Assembly (NCBI RefSeq): GCF_018320785.1
Contig: NC_054885.1
Coordinates: 3,608,921-3,672,920, forward strand
DNA from: Cheilinus undulatus
Lineage: Eukaryota; Chordata; Actinopteri; Labriformes; Labridae
DNA length: 64,000 nucleotides
Reading direction: 5' to 3'
The notes under the pieces are model-generated. The model did not search any database. It was not told the origin of the DNA and worked only from the letters and a program-made list of their open reading frames with translations. The translations under genes were made by a program, and so were the position numbers. This document shows positions 48,515 to 57,836 of this stretch, piece after piece (the stretch's first letter is position 1; each line of letters begins with the position of its first letter).

Positions 48515-51500
48515 GTTATTATTATCATCAATGGTAAATGGGTGGCAGTAGCTCAGTCTGTAAAGACTTGGGCTGGGAATCGGAGGGTTGCCCGTTAAAG
48601 TCCTGGTGAGACCATGGGTGTGACCTGACTTGTAGACCATCAGTGTCCCAGCTTTTGTGATGCAAGAATATTGTCATGACCTGACAGGTTAACACCCTGA
48701 TAGCAGGGCTGATGCTTTGTTAGACTCAATCAGAGCGTTTATCTGCAGAAGGAATGTGTTTATTCGCTGGTTTAGATGTTTCTATTAGAGGATTATGCCG
48801 ACATGCTGCCTGTCCTGTTAAACTAGTGTGATTAAAATACACTAGAGAGGAAGGGTGTGTGGAAACACAGGTCATTTAAGGTCGAGTCAGGAGGTTAAAT
48901 AAAAGATGTCTGCTCATTCATGGCTGTAGATCCCTCTTCAGACAGTGAAGCGTCTCTGTTAAAGACTCTGAAGTCCAGACTAGTTCCTGATATCGTCCTG
49001 TTATGATCATAATTCTGAAATACAGTAAAACCATGAGAGTGGCAGAGCTCCGTTTGGTTCAAATGACAGAGAAAGATTAAGCATTAACATCCTGTGAGAC
49101 ATGCCGTGACCCCTCTGACATCTGTGGATTAACCCTGCTAGTCTTACATCCATTCGTCGCCATGGTAACGCTCAATCATTTTGCGTTAAGAGTCAGTAAA
49201 TTGAGTCAAACTGGAGGCAGAGGTCAGGAGAACGTGACGGCTGTATGTCAGCCTGTTATTGTGTCTTTAGATGTGCGTGTGCTCTTTAGCCTGGAGCGGC
49301 AAAGCTCTGACCTGTTGCATTAAGCTAACACTGCCCAGATACCCATCAGCCCCCATCCCCCGCCCCCGCCCTGCTGTAAGGCTGGTTTTAAAGAGAGAGG
49401 AGACGTGGTTAAAGCTCTGGTTTGTGTCTTTATTTTCAGGATGAGCCCAGCCCCATACCATTATGCCTCCTCCACCAAACTCCACAGTTGGAACAATGCA
49501 GTCAGGAAGGTAACGCTGTCCCGGAATCAGTCAAACCCAGAATCACGAATCTGACTGCCAAACAGCCATTTGACTCTTATGTCGTTTTCACACCTAATGT
49601 TCCGGGGAACTTGGTTGTTTGAACACCTAAGACCTCTGCCTGTTTGGGGCGCTGTCGTCACAAACAAACGGCAACCAAAAAGAAGAGAAGGCATAGAAAA
49701 AAACAAAACCGGAAATCCATCTCCTTCTGCAGGTCGTTTTTCCACATAAACAGTGACCTACTGCATACTCCTGCCAAATGCAGTATACAATATGTATTAC
49801 GCACTGCGTACTGTGTTCGACAGTAGTATGCAGTATGACTGCCAGTCGGACGTTATTGTGTAGTATGTTTGGCCCGGTTTAGCTGGTTTCCGGTATACAG
49901 AAGTATGTCATACCCTGGTCAATTGCAAACACTACAGTGTTTTCCATCCATTTACGTACAGAAAAAATCTGGGAAGTGTTTTTATTTGATTTTTTCAGGA
50001 TTTTTATAGCTTAGCATGTATAGTGCAGTGAAAAGACACACTTGACAGCACCTTTCCGGCCGTTACGAGCCTTAACGGCAAAACAAAAACAACAGTGACC
50101 TTATTACAACTTGTTTCACTATAGTACATGTTAAAAAGGTCAAGATGAAAGGTAATGGCATTTTTTGTAACCGTCAGCCACTCTGGTGAACGTTTCGCCA
50201 CTCTCTGCTATTACGAAGTCTCACCCGGCGCTTTGCATTGTGGTTAACAGTAGGCGAAGCACACTGGTCCGATGCATACTGAGAAATATTCCCGAATCAG
50301 TACGTAATCGGGGTATTTTTGGCATACTGCAACTTTTGCATTTGTTCGCATACTGCATACTACATTTTGGGCAAATCAGTACGCACTGCTAGTATAGTAA
50401 GTGAATTCGAAAACGGCCAATAAAAATCACCAAATTTACATTGTCTTGGGGTTTCTGCTTTTGCATCGGGGTGTTATGAGCAGCCAGCGAGGCAGTGAGC
50501 TCTCCAGCATGTTGTTCTGTACATGAGACAACGACGTGTTGCTATGGTTACACAGATGCCAAGCGAGGTACCGGCATGTATTTAAATGCATCAAATCACA
50601 TATAAATCCGTACATCATTACACCAGTGTTAATTTTGGCAGCTATTTTTAATTTTAGTCTTAGTTTTAGTCTTTTAATGAAATGCATTTTGGTTTTAGTC
50701 ACATTTTAGTCATTTCTATCCTTTTAGTTTTAGTCTAGTTTTAATCCATAAAAAGTCCTCCCATTTTAGTCTTTACTTTTAGTCCATGCATTTATTTTCT
50801 TGGCTAAATCTGGTACCAAATCATGGTACTGTGTTCTCTGCACTCTGCCAAACCTGGAGTCCCTGCTTTCTACAGCTGAGAGGCAGAATAGACACGGATG
50901 CATTGTTTTTTGACAGATTTACCCGCAGTGGAGAAATATCACAGATTTTGAATGTCCAAGGAAAACTACATAACAAAACTCCTGCTTGTCTTTGTCTTAC
51001 CTTGTTTACAGTTTGTATTGTTTGAATTGCAAATATGTTGTCCCTCACTTGTCATGTTCTTTCTTGCATCACTTAATAAAAAGAAAAAAAAGACAAAAGG
51101 AAATCAAATTACATTTTAGTCTAGTTTTAGTCAGTTTTAGTCATCACAGATCTATTTTTATTAGTCTTAGTCTAATTTTTGTCATGGAAAAAAGGCTGTC
51201 GACGAACATTTTTAGCTGTAATTTTAGTTGACCAAATTGACACTACATTACGCTTCATGCCACTTCCTGACTTTGGTTCATGAGTTGGTCCGCTTTGATT
51301 TCACACCTTGAACGAACCGCACCAGAGTTCATCTAAAGCGGACCAAACAGCTCTGGTGTGAGTGCGCCCTTAGGCCCCATCTACACGGAGATGAATTCAG
51401 GCGTACACGCAAAAGTTTTTTGTTGTATCGGCATTTCATCCACACGAAAATGGCGTTTTGGGTGACTGTAAACAGGCCCCAGAGTGCATAAATCCTTAAA

Positions 51501-54500
51501 CGACTACTGTTTCGTCTCCGTGTGGACGGCTACCCGCATCTTTCTTGAAACGATTACATCACACACAGCGTAGCTCCCTTAAGGCGCCTGCACGGTTCCG
51601 GCCAAAACAATAATAGCAGACTACACGGTTGTGTTCGTGCTGCAGAAGCTACTGAGCTTGTTATGGCTTTTACAGAAAAATCTGATGCTCCTTTACCACT
51701 GTGAAACGCACACACCAGATGTCCAGTGCAGAGAACAACCAGAAGGACAACTAGAAGAAAGTTTGTGTCAGCTTTCTGTGATGTTCTTCTTCTCTTTTGG
51801 TGCATTTCTGTGACAGCAACACAGCGCCACTTACAGGCTTGGCATATGCACTACAGCGTTTTCAGTCCTTTCCAGTGGTTTCATGCTTACGCAGATATTT
51901 CCTGAAACGATCCCGTCTTTACAGAAAACTTTGTCAAAACGAAACGGCAATCTCTCGTTTTCGTCTCCATGTGGACAGGGCCTTAGTTTTTTTGGTGATG
52001 TGAGAAGTGCGTGCAGCTGCTCGGCCATGGAAACCCATTCATGAAGCTACTGCTGCAGTTTTAGTGTTTGCATTAATGAACTCTGCAGCTGTGGATTCAG
52101 CAGAGACTTGGTGACTTTTACACTCCATGCATCTTTTACATCATCGTCTGCTTCATTGCTGAGATGCTGCTGTTCCTAAACTCTTCCACTTTCTACTACT
52201 ATCACTGACAGCTGACTGTGGAATATCCAGCAGGTCTTCCTGCAAAGGTGCATCCATCCCACCATGCTGGAAGTCTCTGAGCTCTTCAGAGCGACCCGTT
52301 TAGGATCACAAATGTTTGCTAATGACTGCATGGCTGGGTGAGGATTTTATACACCTGTCCACTAATCATGGAGCTTAAATAATAGCAATTATTAATGCAT
52401 CAATGCTGACAGCCCTCATTGGAACAGATGTGCATCTTGTACTTTGGTCACCCAGGTTCAGGTCTGACCCTGAGCTCATTCTTTCATTCCTGTTTCCCAC
52501 CCTGTTCACCATCCTTTCCATTAATAAAAGCATGACATTCTCCCAGAATAAAGTCCGAAAACAAGTAAATAAATCATGGATTTTGCCTATTTTGTGCACT
52601 CTCTCGTGATCAAACAGGCATAAACTCAGCTGATGGGTTTGCTCGTATTAGTGATTAAATCTGAAAGCATTATTTGTCCAGTAGTGAGCCGTTTAAACGT
52701 CTGTAGCTGTTAGACCATGTCATTATCTCTGTTCTCCTGTCGTCATATCACACCACAAAACACTGAGCATGATCTCTGTGACTGAGCCGACACGTCTGCT
52801 AGCTGATGATTAGTGACTGTAATGTTTGCACAGCATTGTTATTCATGAAATGTTGTGGTTAGTAGATAACTGTGAAGGGTTAAAGGTTCAAAAGAGGTGA
52901 CTTAGAGAGGGAATCAAAGCTGGAGGATATTTGACTGGAGGCTATTAAAGGCTTTCAAAGAGTAAAGAGTAGCTATAGTCCGCCACCATCCATAGATGAT
53001 GATTCGCTAAGATGTCAGGTTTTTATGTCAAATGTTTTACATCTTGTCATGCCCATCGTCCTCTAAATGAAGACAAAGTGACCCGATTGTGTTCCTCCTC
53101 TTTGTTTGGCGCCTGCAGCTGCGGCCTGTTACTCCAGCTAATGAGAGTAAGCAGATTAGTCCGACTGTTTCTCAGCTGTGTTTCTAGCTCCATTCAATTA
53201 AAGCAATAAAGGGAAAGGGCAGCTGGACATGAGAGTGATCTGACAAACACCTCTCTGCTGATTCATCATGATTAAGTTTGCTTAGCTAAGGCCACACACC
53301 GCACAACAAATCCCCAAATCGGCTGATCTTGGCTTTAAATCTGTTTTTATGTAGTGAAGTGGGCACGGAAACTCTGCAAAAGCTGCTGTCATGAGGTCAG
53401 GGTTTAGAGCCAGGAACAGGCCTCAGATACAAAGATGTTGGCTAAGGTCACAAAAATAAAGGATTTCAGCAGATTCGGGTCAAACATGGACCAAAGAAAC
53501 GGCTCCTGCAGAGCATGCATGTTCGCCCTCTGCAGGCCTCAGTCTACCCATCCTGCAGCATTCAATATCTTTTTATTAACGCTCATATTTCAGGCATCAG
53601 CGCTGAGTTTGCACTGTTTATCTTGCATAAACATTTGAGTATTTCTCATTACAAACAGTTTAAAATGGTCAGAGAGTCTTTAGATCGGTGTTTCTCACCT
53701 GGTCTAGCATCAGGACTCAACATGCCTCCTGAAGACAGGGGTTCTCAACCTTTTCAGCCTGCAACCCCCAAAATAAAGGTCCCAGAGACCGGGGACCCCC
53801 ACTGTACCTGAAGGTGGTTGAACACAACCATACGCATTCAAGAATAGTCATGTGGAGACAGGGCCACCCATAAGGGGGGATAAAGAGGAGAGCTTTGTAG
53901 GGCCCAGACAAACCGGGGGCCCATGGAGGTCAGCAAAATCATGGTCTGTTGTAAAGTTAAGCTGTGATATCCATATTTTATATTTGACCTGAAAAACCCC
54001 CACCCATATCAATGAAATAAATCTCTGTTTTTAAATCATTTGAGTAGAGTATAGCCTTCTTAAAAATTTAATTTATTATGTTTTAAAAATAATTAAAATG
54101 AGTTAAACACTGAAAAAAACGGGTTAATAATGGCAAAAAAAAAAAAAAATGGTGGAAAAGGTGGTGAAATTGGATCTTAAAACTAGTAGAAATGGGTTAG
54201 AAGTGGCAAAAATTATATAAAAATGGCAAAAAATAGCCAAAAAAAGGCAAAGTGGGCATAAATGGTGGTAAAAAGGAATTAAAAAGTGGCTGAGAAAGGG
54301 TTTAATTTGGCAAAAATGGGTGGAAATCTGGTGAAATGGGAAGAAAAATCGATATAAACTGGCAAAATAGTGCTAACTGGGAAAGAAAAAAATGGGCAGA
54401 TATTGGGAGAAATTGGCCAAATTGGCAAAAATGGGCATATCAGATAAGGAAATGTGGTTTTAATGGGAAATATTGGGAAATAAAAAGTGTTAAAATGGGG

Positions 54501-56228
54501 TTAATAGTGGCAATAATTGGTCAACATAGGCGATATGAGGCTTATGTGGAAGAATTGGTTTAGAAGTGGCAAAAACAGGCAGAAAAAAGTGGTGGAAAGA
54601 GTTTAAAATGGCAAAAATAAGTGTTAGATGGCAAAAATGTGTAAAAAGCCCATTCCTGCTACTTTTAAATTTTAATTTGACCCTTTCCCAGCATTTCTCC
54701 CATTATTAACCCATTTCAGCTATTTCTAATATATTCTTATTCTGTTTTAAATTGACATTTTTAAGAGGGCTACTTACTGCACAAATAAAATAAATCATTC
54801 TTTGATAAGAGTGGTTATGATTCAGGTTAAATATAAAATACCACAGCTTAACTTTACAATGGACCATGATTTTGCTGCACCACCCCCCCCCCCCCCTTCA
54901 GGTACAGTGGGACTGCCCGGTCTCTGACACCTTTATTATGAGGGTTAGGGGCTGAAAAGGTTGAGAACCCCTGCTCTGCTGAATCCATAGCTGAAGAGTT
55001 CATTAATGCAAATCTAAAGCTGCAGCAGGAGCTTCTTGAATTGGTTTCCATGGTCTAACAACTGCATGCAAGCCTCACATCACCAAGTCTAATGTCAGGC
55101 ACCAGATGGAGTGGAGTAAAGCACGCTGACACTAGACTGTGGAGCTGTGGAAACCTGTTCTGTGGAGTGGCCAATCACGCTTCTCTGTGTGGCAGTCAGA
55201 TGGGCGAGTCTGGGTTTGGAGGATGCTGGGAGTCATGGTGTCAATCCCATCTCTCCCTCCACTGTCCTCTCAGAAATAAAGTCTAAAATTCCCCCCAAAT
55301 TATCTTTAAAAATGGCCAACGTTTGGTACATGTTCCATATTTCCATTGTCTCTATATCAGGATCATTTTCTCTCTGTTTGTTGGATTGAATTAGTAGTAA
55401 ACTGACCTTTCTTTCTTCCAGCCATCCTGGTCTACAGGATATTTAAACATGAGCCGAAGAGGAACGTGAAGGTGCTTCACGGCGTCATCCACCTGCTGGC
55501 CCTCATCATCAGCATCGTAGGTGAGAAAGAGAAGGACACGATCATGCGTTAAAGTCCAGATTATCTAGTCATGATCCTACATGATCCTGTCTTTGTTCGC
55601 AGGGTTTGTAGCGGTGTTTGACTTCCACAGAACTGCAAAGATTCCTGACATGTACTCTCTGCACAGCTGGTGTGGGATGGCCACGCTCGTCTTATTCTGC
55701 ATACAGGCACACAGACTTTATGGCAATTTACGGATCAAATATTAGGAGAATCAAAGCTCTAATTAACTGTTTTATCTCTGTATTTCTTTAGTGGGTGATG
55801 GGGTTGGTGTTCTTCCTGTTTCCTGTTGCATCGGCGTGGTTGAGAGCGGCGTACCTCCCCGTCCACGTCTTCTGTGGTCTGGTTCTGCTGGTCATGGCCA
55901 TCGGGAGCAGCCTGCTGGGAATCACGGAGAAACTCCTCTTTAGTATCATGTAAGTCCGTCTGAATCTTTCTCTAAGCAGAGACTCTACTCAGAGATTGGA
56001 TTTATTTCTATCTGATCCGTCTCCGTGTTTTCCAGGCCGACCTACTCCAAGTTCGTCTCAGAGGGAATCCTGGCGAACACCTTGGGGATCCTGCTGATGT
56101 TCTTCGGCGTGCTGCTCGGCTACCTGATCACCAGAGAGGAGTACAGACGTCCGCCAAACCCAGAGGAAGAAGCTTTGTCTGTCCACTTCAAGACCCTGAC
56201 AGAGGGGGGGTCACCGACCACGCCGTGA
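45479..56228 (+). CDS. cyb561: Cytochrome b561 (ascorbate-dependent transmembrane electron carrier), 5 coding exons
   Basis: Joined exons 45479-45683, 55422-55520, 55603-55706, 55792-55949 and 56036-56228 give 759 nt, 252 codons plus TGA; human CYB561 is 251 residues. In the family, six membrane helices hold two b-type hemes and pass electrons from cytosolic ascorbate to semidehydroascorbate inside secretory vesicles, supplying monooxygenases such as dopamine beta-hydroxylase. Predicted helices are about 13-35, 52-74, 86-106, 121-143, 158-180 and 198-220. Heme-ligand histidines sit at 54 (NLHPLC), 88 (VLHGVIH), 122 (SLHSWCG) and 161 (PVHVF), paired 54/122 and 88/161 as in relatives. YRGG (38-41) and the tail [12 protein letters not shown] (235-246) are typical of the chromaffin-granule form rather than the cybrd1 or lysosomal paralogs. 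The ATG is the first in frame after the acceptor. Intron 2 is 9738 bp; introns 3-5 are 82, 85 and 86 bp. Confidence 0.95.
46549..47007. mobile_element. GACTAAAACTA-rich dispersed repeat, copy 1
   Basis: ACTAAAACTAGACTAAAATG words, GATCTGTGATGACTAAAATG and GAAAGCAGGGACCCAGG all recur in reverse complement at 50627-51243. Lies in cyb561 intron 2. Confidence 0.7.
47230..47480. mobile_element. Possible MITE with GTGGGCC ends
   Basis: The left edge TTTTAGTGGGCCCTAATA and right edge TATGGCCCACTAAATT are inverted relative to one another around an AT-rich core with GTAATTACC palindromes. Confidence 0.45.
47917..48532. repeat. (ATT)n/(TAA)n microsatellite block
   Basis: About 600 bp of ATT/TAA trinucleotide repeats with GTAGTAGTA and ATCATCATC interruptions and switches between the two complementary forms. 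Open frames of I, Y and N across it are spurious. Confidence 0.97.
48541..48650 (+). mobile_element. tRNA-derived SINE head (second SINE type)
   Basis: GTGGCAGTAGCTCAGTCTG (A box TAGCTCAGTCTG), then GACTTGGGCTGGGAATCGG, then a decayed B box (CCCGTTAAAGTCC). Its head differs from that of the 23.4-kb SINE family. It sits right against the (ATT)n block. Confidence 0.75.
49156..49169. promoter_or_regulatory. RFX X-box-like palindrome in cyb561 intron 2
   Basis: GTCGCCATGGTAAC matches the X-box consensus in both half-sites apart from one base. Confidence 0.4.
49438..49565 (-). pseudogene. Tc1 transposase fragment
   Basis: The minus-strand frame ending at 49267 opens with [12 protein letters not shown], the hallmark [10 protein letters not shown] segment of Tc1 transposases between the catalytic acids. 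Nucleotide similarity extends to about 49560. The rest of the gene is absent. Confidence 0.75.
49755..50412. mobile_element. MITE with TACTGCATACT inverted ends
   Basis: CTACTGCATACTCCTGCC on the left and, in reverse complement, AGTATGCAGTATGCG on the right (50340-50370), with further GTATGCAGTATG words inside each arm. Non-coding; inserted in another repeat. Confidence 0.6.
50538..50551. promoter_or_regulatory. RFX X-box-like palindrome
   Basis: GTTGCTATGGTTAC, two half-sites of the X-box with minor deviations, inside the nested repeat region. Confidence 0.3.
50627..51243. mobile_element. TTTTAGTCTTAGT-rich dispersed repeat, copy 2 (inverted)
   Basis: Reverse-complement relative of 46549-47007: CCAGTGTTAATTTTGGCAGC, then AGTCCCTGCTTTCTAC, then AGTCATCACAGATCTATTTT. 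Longer than copy 1, with extra internal sequence. Confidence 0.7.
51373..51982. mobile_element. PIF/Harbinger-like MITE with TTA TSD
   Basis: Starts GGCCCCATCTACACGGAGA; the other end, reverse-complemented, starts GGCCCTGTCCACATGGAGAC. It is flanked by TTA at 51370-51372 and 51983-51985. A three-base TWA duplication with GGCC ends is the PIF/Harbinger pattern. 610 bp, no transposase. Located in cyb561 intron 2. Confidence 0.8.
52000..53650. other. Intron 2 sequence, no exon identified
   Basis: Single-copy-looking sequence without recognisable repeat ends. Several short open frames without motifs. Confidence 0.35.
53736..54973 (+). mobile_element. Foldback hAT-like element with internal minisatellite (complete copy)
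   Basis: Starts CAGGGGTTCTCAACCTTTTC; its other end, reverse-complemented, starts CAGGGGTTCTCAACCTTTTC too. The arms match for about 80 bp (to TACCTGAAGG). They match again further in (CAGCAAAATCATGGTC, AAAGTTAAGCTGTG) at 53931-53970 and 54840-54880. The left arm has about 110 bp extra. The centre (54110-54640) is a minisatellite of GGCAAAAATGGGTTAAAA-type units. No transposase. No perfect 8-bp target duplication is visible, so hAT assignment rests on the terminal sequence. Confidence 0.8.
55076..55228 (+). pseudogene. Tc1 transposase fragment
   Basis: CAAGTCTAATGTCAGGCACC, then GTAAAGCACGCTGACACTAG, then GTGGAGTGGCCAATCACGCT, then GATGGGCGAGTCTGGGTTTG is the conserved stretch around the middle DDE aspartate (WSDES-F region) of a Tc1 transposase. 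Frameshifted and truncated, 200 bp before cyb561 coding exon 2. Confidence 0.7.
55230..55315 (+). mobile_element. SINE 3' tail
   Basis: CATCTCTCCCTCCACTGTCC, then TCAGAAATAAAGTCTAAAAT matches the 3' end of the SINE family at 11.8 and 22.7 kb. The head is missing, apparently replaced by the Tc1 fragment. Confidence 0.55.
55422..55520 (+). CDS. cyb561: cyb561 coding exon 2 (residues 69-102)
   Basis: Acceptor TTTCTTCCAG, donor TAG|GTGAGA, phase 1 at both ends. Encodes [18 protein letters not shown] and helix 3 with His88 and His92. Confidence 0.95.
55603..55706 (+). CDS. cyb561: cyb561 coding exon 3 (residues 102-136)
   Basis: Acceptor TTTGTTCGCAG. The frame ends ...LVLFCIQ at CAG|GCACAC, a non-canonical GC donor, phase 0. 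Encodes the FDFHR loop and the SLHSWCG motif with His122. Confidence 0.9.
55792..55949 (+). CDS. cyb561: cyb561 coding exon 4 (residues 137-189)
   Basis: Acceptor TATTTCTTTAG, donor CAT|GTAAGT, phase 2. Encodes [11 protein letters not shown] and helix 5 with His161. Confidence 0.95.
56036..56228 (+). CDS. cyb561: cyb561 coding exon 5 (residues 189-252, stop)
   Basis: Acceptor GTGTTTTCCAG. Encodes [17 protein letters not shown] (helix 6) and the conserved cytosolic tail, ending in TGA at 56226-56228. Confidence 0.95.
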
Positions 56229-56660
56229 CCTCACAGAGATGCACGCTGACTCCAAACTCGTATTTATACAAGCTGTTTCCTGCCAACAATCTACCTGTGC
56301 TCCCGGTCTTTGTTATACGTAGATCATTAGAATTATTAGCCTAGATTCAGATGGATCAGTTGATACTGGAGGTTTGGAGCCAACATGGATTAAACTGGCA
56401 AAGGGCCTCATTCACCAACCTAAGCTTTTTCTTAAATTTGTTCTCGAAGAAGCCTCCGTGACACGTTCGAAAACTGCCTTGAATGCAGGGGTGCGTGTAA
56501 GCTTAAAACACATGCACATTTCTGCAAAGTAGCTCAGAGAAACGCCCCTTTTATGCCCATATAAGGTCATGAGACTGCAGGGCAGTGTGCAAGCACAGAA
56601 AGCACACTTGAGCGAGAGAAGAAGAAGCAAAATATTAGTAACGTATGAATTACACTAAAG

Positions 56661-57142
56661 CAGTGGTTCTCAACTGCTTTAGCCTCGGGACCCACCAATA
56701 TCTTTGATGGCTAATCAGGACACAAATTTCCATAAAATTTCAACAATGCACGTTTAAATAAATAAAATGTTACACTTAGGATCTTGGATAGAACAGGATT
56801 AATGACAGGAACAAGAGACAGGACAAAATTCATGTTTTACACCCACCTTTACCCATGATAACTGTAAATTTCAGCCAGTTTTCCAGAGATCTTGTGAAAT
56901 TACTTTATTGACATGGTAAAAGTGGCTCTTTTATTGCAGGAAAAGGAGATAAATATGTTGAAATATCTATAAAACATTTAAATTTACCCATTATCACAAT
57001 AAAACAAAGTAAAATAAATAGTACGGCTGCATTTTCTTCAAAGACTTTTGACACTATTTTTTTCCAGACACACATTTGTGACCTGCCAAAAACTGCTCCG
57101 CGACCCACTTTTGGGTCCCAACCCACCAGTTGAGAAACACTG
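56661..57142. mobile_element. hAT MITE with perfect 8-bp TSD
   Basis: Starts CAGTGGTTCTCAACTGCTTT and ends GTTGAGAAACACTG. The direct repeat CACTAAAG lies at 56653-56660 and 57143-57150. 482 bp, no transposase. A typical non-autonomous hAT element, here probably within the 3' UTR of cyb561. It carries several AATAAA-like words. Confidence 0.92.
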
Positions 57143-57194
57143 CACTAAAGTGCAAAAAAAAAAGAAAAAAAAAAGAAAATTCCAGTTCTAAAAA

Positions 57195-57490
57195 AATGTA
57201 GTGCTGCTTCAGATGACGCCAGAAAGAACGTGTTTTTTTTTTTATACGCACGTGCGATTGAGTGTCTCGTACATGTGCTTTATTATCTCGCACATGCATT
57301 TTATTTGTATCTCATACGTGCGATTTCTCAGTATCTTGCACGTGAATAAAATGCATGTGCGAGATACTGAGAAATCAAACATTCGAGATCCGAATAAAAC
57401 GCACGTGTGAGGAAATAAGTCACGTAGGAGATACTAAATTGGACGTGTGTATTAAAAAAAACCACGTTCGTGTCACCTCCTGGGCTCTGT
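57195..57490. mobile_element. CACGTG-rich palindromic MITE
   Basis: Inverted ends (AGAACGTGTTTTTTT on the left; CACGAACGTGGTTTTTTT reading from the right) enclose repeated GCACGTG and ATCTCGCAC words. CACGTG E-boxes are at 57249, 57339 and 57402. A 51-bp near-perfect palindrome (16 of 17 arm bases pair) spans 57324-57374. A partial copy is at 21310-21399. Confidence 0.7.
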
Positions 57491-57665
57491 GCAAACCAGC
57501 ATGTAAAGATAGGATTTTATTGTTTTAAATAAGTGTCTTAACGATAAAACTCTGACACGTGATAAATATATATTCATTTTTTAACATTTTGCAGCTAAGA
57601 TAAAAAACTACATGTTTGAATTAAAATCTGAACCATATTTAAAGGCTAATTATGTAAAAGTTCCA

Positions 57666-57677
57666 CCACCAGGGGGC
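57666..57677 (+). promoter_or_regulatory. CTCF-type core motif
   Basis: CCACCAGGGGGC is a perfect match to the CTCF core consensus. Confidence 0.4.
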
Positions 57678-57836
57678 TCTAAACCAAAACAATGACACCA
57701 TATGATGAGTGTAGACCAGCTCTGCCAGTCTCTGCTGTTGATGTCTTGTTTTGAATCGAGGATTTGTCAATAAAAAATGCTTCTAATAAGGCGTATTATC
57801 TAAACAGAAAACTAATGTTTTGTTTTCATTCAAAAA

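Larger units (their letters stand above)
49566..51369. mobile_element. Broken host MITE around nested insertions
   Basis: The left flank TATGTCGTTTTCACACCTAA and right flank TTGGTCCGCTTTGATTTCAC with GCTCTGGTGTGAGTGCGCCC look like the two arms of one element of a common fish type. It is split by the elements at 49755-50412 and 50627-51243. Confidence 0.45.

Noticed and set aside
47887..48640. Open frames of Ile, Tyr, Asn and Asp
   Set aside because: Pure products of the (ATT)n/(TAA)n microsatellite.
48541..48650. Possible functional tRNA gene
   Set aside because: A-box-like and decayed B-box words are present, but the cloverleaf does not form and the sequence matches a SINE head.
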